Source: Candidatus Acidiferrales bacterium | GTDB lineage: Bacteria; Bacteroidota; Ignavibacteria; Kryptoniales; JAKASW01 | Assembly (NCBI GenBank): GCA_035515795.1 | Contig: DATJAY010000003.1 | Span: forward strand, 186,001-250,000 | Length of the DNA stretch: 64,000 bases | Reading direction: 5' to 3' | Shown here: positions 42,801 to 51,643 of the stretch, in pieces | Numbering within the stretch: the stretch's first letter is position 1 | Layout of the letters: every line of letters starts with the position of its first letter | Translations under genes and position numbers: made by a program | Notes under the pieces: model-generated | What the model was told of the DNA's origin: nothing | What the model saw: the letters and a program-made list of their open reading frames with translations, nothing else | Databases searched by the model: none

Positions 42801-43172
42801 ATGTTCTGTCCTCACTGTGGTAAAGACAATCAAGGCGAGTTGAAATACTGTCTACATTGTGGATCGCCTCTCGGGACGTTACCCCATCCCTCAGAGCAGC
42901 CCGCTCAGGCCACTGTTGTTGAGCGACCGACTCCGACTGCTCTCATTGCGTCGGGATGGGTTGTGTCGGTACTTATGCTTTTTGACCGTGCTTTCGGTTC
43001 ATCTCTCGGGGTTATTTTTGAGGCCGCGGCCCTGATATGCGCCGTTGTTCTCATATCCTCGAAGAATCACACGGGCAAGACAAATGGGTGGTTCATCCTT
43101 GCCTTGTGGCTCATCTGGTTTCTTATCGGCTTCATATCGGGATATGCTAATCGTGTCAATGGTTCATTTTGA
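42801..43172 (+). CDS. Zinc-ribbon membrane protein
   Basis: 123 aa. The N-terminal zinc ribbon is FCPHCGKDNQGELKYCLHCG (CxxC…CxxC, residues 3-22), followed by a Pro-rich linker and three hydrophobic segments (about 47-65, 70-88, 98-118). Zinc-ribbon plus small membrane domain proteins are common and of unknown role. AAGGAG lies upstream of the ATG. Confidence 0.65.
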   Translation: MFCPHCGKDNQGELKYCLHCGSPLGTLPHPSEQPAQATVVERPTPTALIASGWVVSVLMLFDRAFGSSLGVIFEAAALICAVVLISSKNHTGKTNGWFILALWLIWFLIGFISGYANRVNGSF

Positions 43173-43207
43173 AAAAGAGATATATCATGGATCGCTGGTC
43201 ATGTGAC

Positions 43208-43325
43208 TTCGCCACAAACGAGGCTACGGATTCCACACCACGCGCACATCATATCAAGAAGGAGCGCGAGACAGGCCACGCGAAGCGCGTGGCAAGCTGT
43301 GATTCGCGCGGATGTTACAATTACT
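43208..43325 (+). repeat. attC-like site with extra hairpin block
   Basis: CACAAAC at about 43213-43219 and GTTACAA at 43314-43320. Inside is CCACGCGAAGCGCGTGG followed by GTGATTCGCGCGG, a block shared with the site at 50889-50991. Confidence 0.55.
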
Positions 43326-43346
43326 CTAAAAAAGGAGGATATTAGA

Positions 43347-43985
43347 ATGAAGACTATTAGCTTAGCGGCTGTCATGGCTGCTGCTTTCTGTGTCTCCAGT
43401 ACTGCGTTTGGTCAATCAAAACTGGCTATCGAGGTACTCGGAGGAGAGTCTTTCAATGCCGTTAACAGCGGCGGTACCCTGAGCAACTGGGGTAATGGAT
43501 GGACTGTCGGTGGAGGCTTAGCGTACCACGTTATGCCAAACGTGGATATTGATTTCGATCTATGTTATGACCGTTACCCGTATGAAGGCGGTCACGTGGA
43601 GCTTGTTCTTCCAGCCGTTGCAGGTCTTAGATACGCCGTTACCGGGAAACCTTCGATTGCAGAGGAAGCATCGTTGGGCGTGCGATTTACTGCAGCTACG
43701 CCAGTCGTTAGCCCATTCCTTTCAGTGAAGGGAGGCCTGCGCAACCTATCTACGGGAAAAATCGACGTGGCGGAGTGGTTTGATCCGACTCCGCAAGATG
43801 TTTCACATTGGACTTATAATGGCACGGGCAGTTCCAATATTAACTTTTTTGCTGCCGTTGGCTTTGGTCTCCTGGTGCCCATTAATTCGATGGTCTGTGT
43901 TTCGATTGAAGGAAGGTTCACTCAGGTCTTTGTCCCTAATGAAATTTTCGTACCTCTCGCTGCGCGGGTACAATTCAATCTATGA
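43347..43985 (+). CDS. Outer-membrane beta-barrel protein (porin-like)
   Basis: 212 aa from the ATG at 43347 (AAGGAGG upstream). Signal peptide KTISLAAVMAAAFCVSSTAFGQ. The mature part alternates short beta strands (WTVGGGLAYHVMPNVDIDFDL, LPAVAGLRYAV, VVSPFLSVKGGLRN, INFFAAVGFGLLVPI) and ends in an aromatic-type strand LAARVQFNL, as in small 8-strand barrels of the OmpA/Ail-like type. The ligand is unknown. Confidence 0.65.
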   Translation: MKTISLAAVMAAAFCVSSTAFGQSKLAIEVLGGESFNAVNSGGTLSNWGNGWTVGGGLAYHVMPNVDIDFDLCYDRYPYEGGHVELVLPAVAGLRYAVTGKPSIAEEASLGVRFTAATPVVSPFLSVKGGLRNLSTGKIDVAEWFDPTPQDVSHWTYNGTGSSNINFFAAVGFGLLVPINSMVCVSIEGRFTQVFVPNEIFVPLAARVQFNL

Positions 43986-44001
43986 TGACGCATGAGCAAA
44001 C

Positions 44002-44142
44002 GTCGTCTGACAAGCCGCATCACGACGCTTCCCGACCTAAATCGTGTCGGGACAGGCTCAAAAGGATCTCGCTCCATGCCGCCGACATTTTATATTTCAT
44101 GGAACGGCGGCACGGCGAGATGCGGCAGGACGTTATGCGAAC
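44002..44142 (+). repeat. attC-like site
   Basis: Left GTCTGACAAGCC at about 44004, right GTTATGC at 44132-44138, with CGCATCACGACGC / GATGCGG complementarity between. Confidence 0.65.
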
Positions 44143-44227
44143 ATGCGCCGCGCACACGTTCAATGGCAGCGATGTTACGTGATGTCTATAACCGTGTCAC
44201 TCATATAGAGCTAAGCTCGTGGGACTG

Positions 44228-44500
44228 ATGAACAAGAATGCACTCCGCCCGTACCTGGTCTACACGTCCTGGTACGTCTTCATTGTGATAATCTTTTTTA
44301 TCCTCTGGCCCCTGAACGGGATGAGAACGGGGTACTTCCTTATCTTAGCAGGCCTCGCTGGTCTAGCGATGCGCCCATTCGTTCCAGACGGCTTGAAAAA
44401 ACCGGGTTGGACTACAGAAAGGCAAAGGCGGGACATGCTCTGGGGAAGTCTGGCGGGCATCGTCATTGGACTCGCTTACCTGTACATAAAGTGGCTATGA
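44228..44500 (+). CDS. Small cassette membrane protein
   Basis: 90 aa from the ATG at 44228. Three hydrophobic segments: about 10-32 (YTSWYVFIVIIFFILWPL), 38-55, and 70-88 (WGSLAGIVIGLAYLYIKWL). No motif recognised. Confidence 0.55.
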   Translation: MNKNALRPYLVYTSWYVFIVIIFFILWPLNGMRTGYFLILAGLAGLAMRPFVPDGLKKPGWTTERQRRDMLWGSLAGIVIGLAYLYIKWL

Positions 44501-44609
44501 CGGCGCATCATGTTTCTGAGCAACAAGACCGTAGCGAATATCACGATTGGCCGCTTCGCTCAGTCCGGCTTCCAGTCTTTTCTGAGATTTGTTTTTCTGC
44601 GCGGCGCAC

Positions 44610-44732
44610 GTCGTATAACAACGGCACAAAGGCGCTCAGTTATCGTATATGTCGAGTTCGCTTCATGGCACGCACATAGCAGGCTTCAAGGAGCGCGGCA
44701 CGACTTTGTCCGGCGAGACGTTATGCGACACG
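44610..44732 (+). repeat. attC-like site
   Basis: CGTATAAC at 44612-44619 and GTTATGCGAC at 44720-44729, which are complementary to each other (GTATAACAACG / CGTTATGC). About 120 bp. Confidence 0.7.
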
Positions 44733-44769
44733 CCGCATTTCAAATAACATGTGTAAAGGTAGGTGAAGA

Positions 44770-45417
44770 ATGACCCGCACTCTGACACTATGTTTGGTTC
44801 TGCTCCTCTATGGTTGCGGAAACCGTAAGCAACAGCCAGTGGTAGACCGAAGTGCCTCCACACATCTGAGTGTCCCGGTTCATCCTAAAAGGTTTCCAAT
44901 TGACACAACAATAATTTGCTCGGTACCCCTTTATTCCTCTTTGCCTTCTCAGTATCTAAAATATCATCTTTGGGGTGATGGTTGGGATAGCACGCTTTCT
45001 TGGACCGAGGAATTCATGGCTGGAAATGACACACTGCTCCACAAAATTGACTCAGGCTGGGTGGACGATGATGAACTGGTAGACGCGCCCTCCGCGTCTC
45101 AACACGACAGTATTCTCTCCAAGAAAAAAAATATCTTCCTTGATGGTATGACCAAACTAATCATAGATACCGTTCACCCGGGCGATGGGCGCCGTGACTT
45201 CTTCAAAAAGGTGAGCTCATACATGTTTCGGAACTATTTCAATAAGATGGGATACTCCGATGGACAGATTCTTCGTCTGCATTCCGCATTCTGGCAATAT
45301 TATGATGACAAGGACATTTTTATGATCGCGTTGCAAGACCCCAATCCTCCAGGGGCTGAGAGTGCATCGGCTTACGACCCAACCACAAGGAAGGTTATCC
45401 CATTTTACAGCCCGTAG
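44770..45417 (+). CDS. Cassette lipoprotein, unknown family
   Basis: 215 aa. Signal peptide TLTLCLVLLLYGC with lipobox YGC at residue 16. The mature part is mixed α/β with no family recognised (HLWGDGWDSTLSWTEEFM, FFKKVSSYMFRNYFNKMGYSD). Bounded by attC-like sites. Confidence 0.6.
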   Translation: MTRTLTLCLVLLLYGCGNRKQQPVVDRSASTHLSVPVHPKRFPIDTTIICSVPLYSSLPSQYLKYHLWGDGWDSTLSWTEEFMAGNDTLLHKIDSGWVDDDELVDAPSASQHDSILSKKKNIFLDGMTKLIIDTVHPGDGRRDFFKKVSSYMFRNYFNKMGYSDGQILRLHSAFWQYYDDKDIFMIALQDPNPPGAESASAYDPTTRKVIPFYSP

Positions 45418-45465
45418 ATATGAGCAGCTACTCTCCAGAGATATACATAGACAAGGCAAGCGGGG

Positions 45466-45541
45466 CGTCGTCTAACACGCGTCGCATCACGATGCTTCCC
45501 GACCAGGAGCGCGGCGTGATTCGCGCGGAGGTTGGGCGACA
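45466..45541 (+). repeat. attC-like site
   Basis: TCTAAC at 45471-45476 and GTTGGGC at 45531-45537, with GTCGCATCACGATGC and GTGATTCGCGCGG between. A compact site of about 75 bp. Confidence 0.8.
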
Positions 45542-45576
45542 TTTGCACTAGATTTAATTTGAAAGGAGAGATTAAC

Positions 45577-46083
45577 ATGACGAGAAGAATCATTTTGATG
45601 ATATTGCTTTCACTGGTTGCCGGGGGTTGCGGATTGCTCAACACTCATGGTGGTGCAAAGAACGGCTTGACGACCACGTTCACAATCAGCGATACAACAG
45701 GGAGGGCCACCTCAACGTTCCGTTCTGGAGAACCATTCCTGCTGTCATTCGCTCTGACAAACAACAGTGGGGATACGTTCACAGCGCACTTTCCTCCAAT
45801 GCCACCCGTCAGATTTGAAATCCTACAAGGGGATAGCGTTGTGGTCTATTCAAACCCGAAACCGACAGGTCCCATTATCGCTCATCCAAACGTCGTAATC
45901 GAAGCGATGTTCCTCGAACCTTACGACACACTTCATACCCAATGGAAGGCACCTGACACTCCATATGAAAATTCTAGTATCGTTCTCGCTGATGGCAACT
46001 ACACGGCTCAAGTATCTTTCCCTTCTTTTGACAAAACCACTCTAGATACCGTGGAACAGATCAAGTTTTCTGTCGTGCAATGA
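45577..46083 (+). CDS. Cassette lipoprotein, BsuPI-like fold
   Basis: 168 aa from the ATG at 45577 (AAAGGAG upstream). Lipobox AGGC at about residue 18. The mature part has FRSGEPFLLSFALTNNSGDTFTAHF, then VRFEILQGDSVVVYSN and LADGNYTAQVSF, the order of strands typical of BsuPI (intracellular proteinase inhibitor)-like Ig domains of bacterial lipoproteins. The role is likely structural or binding. Similar in plan to the cassette at 50370. Confidence 0.6.
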   Translation: MTRRIILMILLSLVAGGCGLLNTHGGAKNGLTTTFTISDTTGRATSTFRSGEPFLLSFALTNNSGDTFTAHFPPMPPVRFEILQGDSVVVYSNPKPTGPIIAHPNVVIEAMFLEPYDTLHTQWKAPDTPYENSSIVLADGNYTAQVSFPSFDKTTLDTVEQIKFSVVQ

Positions 46084-46125
46084 TTGAGACTACGAGAAGG
46101 GAAAGCGGGTTCGTCAGGGTGCAAA

Positions 46126-46231
46126 CGGCAGATAACACACGGGACAAAGACGCTTCCCGATCAGGAGCGTGTCCCGCGCACATTATATCAAGAAGGAGCG
46201 CGGCGTGATTCGCGCGGAGGGTAGGCGCCAA
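46126..46231 (+). repeat. attC-like site
   Basis: GATAAC at 46131-46136 and GGTAGGC at about 46220-46226 (one change from GTTAGGC), with GTGATTCGCGCGGAGG before the right box. Confidence 0.65.
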
Positions 46232-46266
46232 TGGCGTTACACTAATACTTGAAAGGGAAAAGTCCC

Positions 46267-47661
46267 ATGCTTGCAATTCGTTCTATTTTATTTATGACCT
46301 TGTTCTCTTTGCTTGTCAGCTTCTTGATGGGTTGCACATCAGCAATTGAGGATGAGGATTGGCGAGTCCGCAAAGCCGCTGTCGAGAAGCTAACTGAACA
46401 AGAGGTTCTGGCCAAAGTTGCGATTGAGGACACAGTCTCTGATGTCCGTGAAGCTGCTGTCAAGAAGCTTACCGATCAGGCAATTCTTACCAAGGTTGCG
46501 ATTGAAGACACAGTCTCTGATGTCCGTGAAGCTGCTGTCGAGAAGCTTACCGATCAGGCAATTCTTACCAAGGTTGCGATTGAAGACACGGTCTCTGATG
46601 TCCGCAAGGCCGCTGTTACCAAGCTAACCGATCAGGCAGCGCTGGCAAGGGTGGCGACTCAGGACAGGAACGAATATGTCCGTCAATCGGCTATCTATGA
46701 ACTCATCGACCAGTCACTGCTGGCTAAGGTAGCTATCGAGGATAGGCAAGAGGACGATTGGGGAGTTCGTCAGTCCGCTGTCAATAGGCTCACCGATCAG
46801 TCACTGCTGGCTAAGATTGCCATTGAGGCCGATGATTGGCGAGTTCGCGAAGCCGCTGTCGAGAAGCTCACCGGACAGGATGTTCTGATCAAGGTTGCGG
46901 TTGAAGACAAGGATCTGTATGTCCGCCAAACTGCTGTCGAAAAGCTCACTGACCAGTCGGTACTAGCCAAGTTTGTAGCTAAGGGCAATAATTGGGTTAT
47001 CCGCAAAGCTGCTGTCAAGAACCTCATGGACCAAGTGCTATTGGCAAAGCTTGCAATCGAGGACGATGATTGGCAAGTCCGCGAAGCCGCCGTCGAGAAA
47101 CTCACGGATGAGGCACTGCTGACTAAAATTGCTGTCGGGGATAGGCGGGAGGACGTTCGTGTCATTGCTATCAACAAGCTCGCAGAATCGGCAATCCAAG
47201 GTGAAAATTCGGAGGTCTGTCAATCCGCTGTCAATGAGCTCACCGATCAGGCACTGCTGGCCAAGATTGCTATTGAGAACGGTGATTGGCAGGTCCGCGA
47301 AGCCGCTGTTAGGAAGCTTACTGATGAGGAAATGCTGGCCAAAGTTGCGATTGAGGGTTTGGATTTGAATGCCGGGCAAGCCGCTCTCGAGAAGATTTCC
47401 AATGAAGAAGTGGTGGCCAAAGTGGCGATTGAGGATGACCATATTGATTATTATGTCCGCGAAGCCGCCGCCAAGAAACTTACCGATGAGAACGCGGTAG
47501 CCAAAGTGGCTATCAACGGCAAACATTGGGATGTCCGTGCAATAGCCGTCACTAAGCTTACAGATCAGACGCTGCTAACTAAGATTGCTATCGAGGACAT
47601 GGATGAGTTTGTCAGGCAAGCCGCTAATAATCGAATCAGAGAACTTGTAGGTGAGCGATAA
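46267..47661 (+). CDS. HEAT-like repeat lipoprotein with about 16 repeats of 26 residues
   Basis: 464 aa from the ATG at 46267. Lipobox FLMGC at about residue 22. The rest is a chain of roughly sixteen 26-residue helical units of the type 'A-I-E-D-x-x-x-x-V-R-x-A-A-V-x-K-L-T-D-Q-x-L-L-x-K-V', a HEAT or leucine-rich-variant type solenoid. Repeats 2 to 4 are nearly identical at DNA level (78-bp period, about 46426-46630), a sign of recent expansion. Probably a lipid-anchored protein-binding scaffold. Confidence 0.8.
   Translation: MLAIRSILFMTLFSLLVSFLMGCTSAIEDEDWRVRKAAVEKLTEQEVLAKVAIEDTVSDVREAAVKKLTDQAILTKVAIEDTVSDVREAAVEKLTDQAILTKVAIEDTVSDVRKAAVTKLTDQAALARVATQDRNEYVRQSAIYELIDQSLLAKVAIEDRQEDDWGVRQSAVNRLTDQSLLAKIAIEADDWRVREAAVEKLTGQDVLIKVAVEDKDLYVRQTAVEKLTDQSVLAKFVAKGNNWVIRKAAVKNLMDQVLLAKLAIEDDDWQVREAAVEKLTDEALLTKIAVGDRREDVRVIAINKLAESAIQGENSEVCQSAVNELTDQALLAKIAIENGDWQVREAAVRKLTDEEMLAKVAIEGLDLNAGQAALEKISNEEVVAKVAIEDDHIDYYVREAAAKKLTDENAVAKVAINGKHWDVRAIAVTKLTDQTLLTKIAIEDMDEFVRQAANNRIRELVGER
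46426..46630 (+). repeat. 78-bp coding tandem repeat
   Basis: Three consecutive, nearly identical copies encoding IEDTVSDVREAAVKKLTDQ-type units. The later units in the gene are much more diverged. Confidence 0.8.
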
Positions 47662-47771
47662 CCAACAGGACGGGATGTAATCTTATGACTTACCTTCTAC
47701 TATGCACACTGAGATTAAATGACGAAAATAGCAAAACTAACAGAATAGATTCATAGAAATGAGCGGGCAAC

Positions 47772-47876
47772 TGCAACTAACACGCGCAAAGAAGACGCTT
47801 CCCGATCAGGAGCGTGTCCCGTGCCCATTATATGAAGAAGGAGCGCGGCGTGATTCGCGCGGAGGTTAGGCGCCAA
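47772..47876 (+). repeat. attC-like site
   Basis: AACTAAC at 47775-47781 and GTTAGGC at 47865-47871. The inner part holds AGACGCTTCCCGATCAGG and GTGATTCGCGCGG as in most sites of the array. Confidence 0.8.
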
Positions 47877-47915
47877 TGCGTTGCATCCATCTCCTTTAAA
47901 GGAAATAGGCAGTTT

Positions 47916-48551
47916 ATGAAAAGGCTATTTGCGATTTGGTCCACCGTCATTGCCGTGGTCACGATTCCTGCATTTGCCCAAGACCGACCATTGATGGCGT
48001 CGGTTTCAGTGGACGTAATCCCTGTCACTGGTCTCTTCCTGTACGGAACCAATGCTCTTGAGCCATCGCGCGCAGGATTCTACGTTCAAGGCTATTTAAA
48101 CTATCAGATGTTTTCGCACGAATCTCTAACGGCATCTCTTTCTGCCGAGGGAGGATATGCTGCCATACAGACAGTCCAGATAGGATTACTGGTGAGTGAT
48201 CCGCCAAAGATCGAAACTTACCAGTCTTTCATTTTGGCTGGCATTGAACTATCCACAAGTTCTGTGATTAGTCCATTCCTCAGAGCTAGAGTAGGAATAT
48301 CGAAGGTAACGATTTCACCAGACTCCGCCTCTTTCTTTTCGCTAAGTGGGCAGTCGTGGGCATTTGCGCTGGCATTAGGAGGTGGCGTTCGATACAAGAT
48401 GACTCAGTCGATAGCCGTTTCAATCACCGCCGACTACCTTGGGAGTTTGAAAGAGAATATCCATGTCTATGCTGGTGACGGAAGACCAGACGGTTTGGCC
48501 GGGCCTGTCGGAACATTCCCGATTGGATTGTCGATCGGATACTTCTTTTAA
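47916..48551 (+). CDS. Outer-membrane beta-barrel-like exported protein
   Basis: 211 aa from the ATG at 47916 (AAAGGA upstream). Signal peptide KRLFAIWSTVIAVVTIPAFAQ. The mature part has alternating strands (AGFYVQGYLNYQMF, LTASLSAEGGYAA, VISPFLRARVGISKVTI, WAFALALGGGVRYKM, IAVSITADYLG) and ends FPIGLSIGYFF, a beta-barrel assembly signal with terminal Phe. Similar in plan to the cassette at 43347. Confidence 0.65.
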   Translation: MKRLFAIWSTVIAVVTIPAFAQDRPLMASVSVDVIPVTGLFLYGTNALEPSRAGFYVQGYLNYQMFSHESLTASLSAEGGYAAIQTVQIGLLVSDPPKIETYQSFILAGIELSTSSVISPFLRARVGISKVTISPDSASFFSLSGQSWAFALALGGGVRYKMTQSIAVSITADYLGSLKENIHVYAGDGRPDGLAGPVGTFPIGLSIGYFF

Positions 48552-48602
48552 CAAGGTTTGCATCATGTCTCATTTAAGTGCCTACAAACTTGCAACGCAG
48601 CG

Positions 48603-48702
48603 GACGGCTAACAACGCGAATCAACGACGGTTCCCGATCAGGAGCGTGTCCCGCACATTGTATCAAGGAGCGCGGCGTGATTCGCGCGGAGGTTGGGAGC
48701 AG
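48603..48702 (+). repeat. attC-like site
   Basis: GCTAAC at 48607-48612 and GTTGGGA at 48692-48698. AACGCGAATCA on the left is the exact complement of TGATTCGCG on the right, a clear stem. Confidence 0.85.
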
Positions 48703-48711
48703 CACAAGATA

Positions 48712-49341
48712 ATGAGTATTATACTTCGCAGATTCGTCATCCGATTGTTCGTCTGGGGTCTGCTTGTAGAAGCTACCGTTGCTTATGGACAAGTGGTCCC
48801 GCGAACCTCTTCAAGCCATTATGGTACAATCACTGGTACGGTTCGAGATTCCGCCACTGGTGAGCCAATACACAATGCCTCGATTGCTCTAGATTCCTCG
48901 GTACAGCTTATGGTTGGGAGCGACACAGGAGGCAACTATTTGATTTCTAAAGTCCCTCTAGGGAAGCATTCATTAAGGGCATCATACATCGGGTATGACG
49001 CGGTTATGCGATATGGGGTTGAGGTCGCGGCAAATGAGACTACCCGCGTTGACATCTATTTCAAGGACCAGGATGCCAAGTGGGCAGACCAGGCAAGGTC
49101 TGACTTAGCTAATGGTTTTGTTCGAATTTGGTTCGCGGGACTGGGCGTATCTCCGACCCCCGACTCGGCATTTACTGAGAAGTACGGTTTTGCCCCCGTG
49201 GTTTTGGGATGTAATTCATTTGGTTCCGATGCTTACAATGCTGTCGTCATCAAGTATCTAGAAAAACGAAATGGACAAGGGTGGTATCAACGCTTTTGGG
49301 ATGACTGGGATGCTTATTTGAAAGAGCATGGACACAAGTAA
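48712..49341 (+). CDS. Exported carboxypeptidase-regulatory-like protein
   Basis: 209 aa from the ATG at 48712. Signal peptide VIRLFVWGLLVEATVAYGQ. Residues about 38-120 are a carboxypeptidase-regulatory-like (CarboxypepD_reg) domain: GTITGTVRDSATGEPIHNASIALDS…SDTGGNYLISKVPLGKHSLRASYIGYD. The C-terminal 90 residues (RSDLANGFVRIWFAGLG…RFWDDWDAYLKEHG) are unassigned. The ATG lies only about 10 bp after the preceding attC-like site. Confidence 0.7.
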   Translation: MSIILRRFVIRLFVWGLLVEATVAYGQVVPRTSSSHYGTITGTVRDSATGEPIHNASIALDSSVQLMVGSDTGGNYLISKVPLGKHSLRASYIGYDAVMRYGVEVAANETTRVDIYFKDQDAKWADQARSDLANGFVRIWFAGLGVSPTPDSAFTEKYGFAPVVLGCNSFGSDAYNAVVIKYLEKRNGQGWYQRFWDDWDAYLKEHGHK

Positions 49342-49361
49342 ATTTGGAAATAATTTGTGCC

Positions 49362-49436
49362 GTCGCCTAACAGGCGGGACAAAGACGCTTCCCGACCAGG
49401 AGCACGGCAGTGATTCGCGCGGAGGTTAGGCGCAAT
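49362..49436 (+). repeat. attC-like site
   Basis: GCCTAAC at 49365-49371 and GTTAGGC at 49425-49431, complementary boxes, about 70 bp. One of the cleanest sites of the array. Confidence 0.85.
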
Positions 49437-49477
49437 TGCCGATGGTTCGGCCAAGTAATGAGAAAGGAAATTGTTCT

Positions 49478-50215
49478 ATGAAGGGGACTGGGAAGTCGAA
49501 TTTGCTTATCGTTCTAATGATAGCTTGTTTGGTGGCGGGCTGCAAGCGCCCCGATAATGCTGTCGGACCAACGACTGGCACAACTGGAAGTCTTGTCGGT
49601 AACATTGACCTGATGCAGCAAGACCGCACGTTTGCGGGCAACGGAGAGGGTGTACAGGTTTCTATTCAAGGAACTTCTCTTTCAACGACAACGGATACTT
49701 CTGGTTATTTCAAATTCTCTGACTTGAAAGCTGGGACCTACAGAATCATTTTTCACAAGTCAGGGTTCGGCACTGCCGAACTGGAGTCATATCAGTTTGT
49801 CCCAAATGATACTTTCTCTCCTGTTGTGTTTCAGATTTTGTTCCAGATTCCCAGCTATTATGCTTCGGCACTTAGAGTCGTTGTATTAGATAGCACTGTA
49901 ACGATCCATGGCTGTTTATCAGATTCTGGGAGTTATCAGAAGCTTGCTCTGATATTTGTCGGAATGGATTCTACTATTGCCGATTACAACCATTCAGCTT
50001 TTTATATATTTGCGCAAATCCCTTCTGACTCTTCGCAATTCTATGGTTCAATCGCCACACAGACATTTCATAACTTTGGTCTTCAAAGCGGCTCCGTCGC
50101 CTACTTAGCGGCGCGCACTTATGTTGGCTTAGCGACCTACACCGATTCAACAGGGAAGGAGATTTACACGTCGTTTAATCCAAATGTGACCAGAGCGAGT
50201 ATTGTTGTGCCATGA
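49478..50215 (+). CDS. Cassette lipoprotein with carboxypeptidase-regulatory-like domain
   Basis: 245 aa from the ATG at 49478 (GAAAGGAA upstream). Signal LLIVLMIACLVAGC with lipobox at about residue 22. VQVSIQGTSLSTTTDTSGYFKFSDLKAGTYRIIFHKSGFGT is a CarboxypepD_reg-type Ig fold. The C-terminal part (about 120-245) is unassigned and beta rich. The domain plan resembles the preceding cassette, but the sequences differ. Confidence 0.7.
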   Translation: MKGTGKSNLLIVLMIACLVAGCKRPDNAVGPTTGTTGSLVGNIDLMQQDRTFAGNGEGVQVSIQGTSLSTTTDTSGYFKFSDLKAGTYRIIFHKSGFGTAELESYQFVPNDTFSPVVFQILFQIPSYYASALRVVVLDSTVTIHGCLSDSGSYQKLALIFVGMDSTIADYNHSAFYIFAQIPSDSSQFYGSIATQTFHNFGLQSGSVAYLAARTYVGLATYTDSTGKEIYTSFNPNVTRASIVVP

Positions 50216-50251
50216 AAGTCATAATGCTTTCGCTCTCATCCGATCGGCAAC

Positions 50252-50320
50252 TGCAACCAACAGCGGCAATCACGACGCTTCCCGACCAGGAGCGCGGTGT
50301 GCGCAGAGGTTAGACGACAC
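50252..50320 (+). repeat. attC-like site
   Basis: AACCAAC at 50255-50261 and GTTAGAC at 50309-50315. Inner GCAATCACGACGCTTCCCG shared with other sites. Confidence 0.75.
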
Positions 50321-50369
50321 GCAACAGAACATGACTTTGTTGATTGAAGGACATAATATGGAGGTATTT

Positions 50370-50840
50370 ATGCGACGTAGCATCGTTATCCTAAGTCTCT
50401 CTCTACTATGGGCTGGCTGTATCAAGGATAATCCCGTATCACAAGTTACCAAAACTATTGAATCCGATAACTTGCAGGTCACATTCAGCATTCCCCGACC
50501 ATCGTACGGAATTCATGACACCTTGAGGGCAACGACGACGGTATATAACCCCGGGGACACCACGATTCGCTTTGCTATTCCCGTCTGCTGGCCGATAGCC
50601 TGGTACTCAGTTCAGGACAGTAGGGGAACCACGAGATTGAGTTATAGCGCGCCACGCGATTATGGTTGCGCTTCTGCGATTGAATATTCGATTCTACCAC
50701 ATCAATCACAACAGATTTCTCTGTTGCAGATCATGATCGCAATAGTTGACCTTGAAGGAACGCAGAATGCTCAAGGTTCATACGTATTGGCAACGGACAA
50801 CGGCTTTGGGACATTTTCACTGAAGTTTACAGTCAATTGA
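50370..50840 (+). CDS. Cassette lipoprotein, BsuPI-like fold
   Basis: 156 aa from the ATG at 50370, which follows GGAGG by 5 nt; an earlier ATG (50358) is possible. Signal RRSIVILSLSLLWAGC with lipobox at residue 17. The mature part LQVTFSIPRPSYGIHDTLRATTTVYNPGDTTIRFAIP fits a BsuPI-like Ig domain (N-P-G-D and the surrounding strands). Function unknown. Confidence 0.6.
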   Translation: MRRSIVILSLSLLWAGCIKDNPVSQVTKTIESDNLQVTFSIPRPSYGIHDTLRATTTVYNPGDTTIRFAIPVCWPIAWYSVQDSRGTTRLSYSAPRDYGCASAIEYSILPHQSQQISLLQIMIAIVDLEGTQNAQGSYVLATDNGFGTFSLKFTVN

Positions 50841-50888
50841 GCTGTAATATGATGTATAGGTTGGAAAGTCTTTCAATGACCAGTTGCG

Positions 50889-50991
50889 CGCCGGCTAACA
50901 ACGCGAATCAACGACGGTTCCCGACCAGGAGCGTGGGACAGGCCACGCGAAGCGCGCGCCAAGCTGTGATTCGCGCGGAGGTTGTGTGGCA
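50889..50991 (+). repeat. attC-like site with extra hairpin block
   Basis: GCTAAC at 50894-50899, right box GTTGTGT at 50981-50987, left CGCGAATCA pairing with TGATTCGCG. Contains CCACGCGAAGCGCG as in the site at 43208-43325. Confidence 0.8.
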
Positions 50992-51015
50992 CCCAGCCTT
51001 AAGGAGGATTAGAGT

Positions 51016-51580
51016 ATGATGTTTGTCAAATTGTTCGCAGAAGGATTTCGGGTTCTTCTGATGTTAACCTTGGCCTTCGTTGCCTGCTGCACACAGTCCT
51101 GCAACACAAACGGGGGAAGCCTCGTTGGGTATACTACACCCGTTTTTCAGGACCGGTCTTTTGATCTAAATGCCGATGGCAATCCGGACTTTGCCTTCCA
51201 TTGTACGGGTGGAACCACGATGTCCATCCCGCCATCCACTTGGGACGATTTATATGTGCAGTGTCTTGATAGCAACGAGGTGCAAACGTCGGTCTCAGGT
51301 TTCACTTCGGCATTATCTAACGGCGCACTGATTTCAGATTCGACCGGATGGGGATCGTATTCGGGGCCATTGGCTGTTTCTTCCCAGTCAGCAGGTCGAT
51401 GGTCTGGGCAGTTTGTAAGCACGACCCCATGCTACTTAGGGCTGCGTCTTTTCCGCAATGGTCATTATAACTATGGATGAGTGGAGTTGACTGTCAATAG
51501 CACAGGTTCACTTACTACTCTTGATTCGGCTTATAACTCAATTGTGGATGCGCCCATTCATGCGGGAGATCATCCTTGAA
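51016..51580 (+). pseudogene. Cassette lipoprotein gene with in-frame TGA
   Basis: The frame opens at 51016 (AAGGAGG upstream) with a signal LLMLTLAFVACC and continues FDLNADGNPDFAFHC…, a beta-rich domain. It stops at TGA (51478-51480) after HYNYG, but the same frame continues VELTVNSTGSLTTLDSAYNSIVDAPIHAGDHP to TGA at 51580. Relatives of this Bacteroidota domain usually read 'Y-G-W-V/I-x-L-x-V', so the first TGA sits where Trp (TGG) is expected. Either a nonsense mutation or the loss of a short C-terminal strand. Confidence 0.65.
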
Positions 51581-51643
51581 CGGGGTCCGATTCACAATGC
51601 GCCCAAGATTGAGCGATTTGCCGCGGGACCGTCGCGGTTCTGC

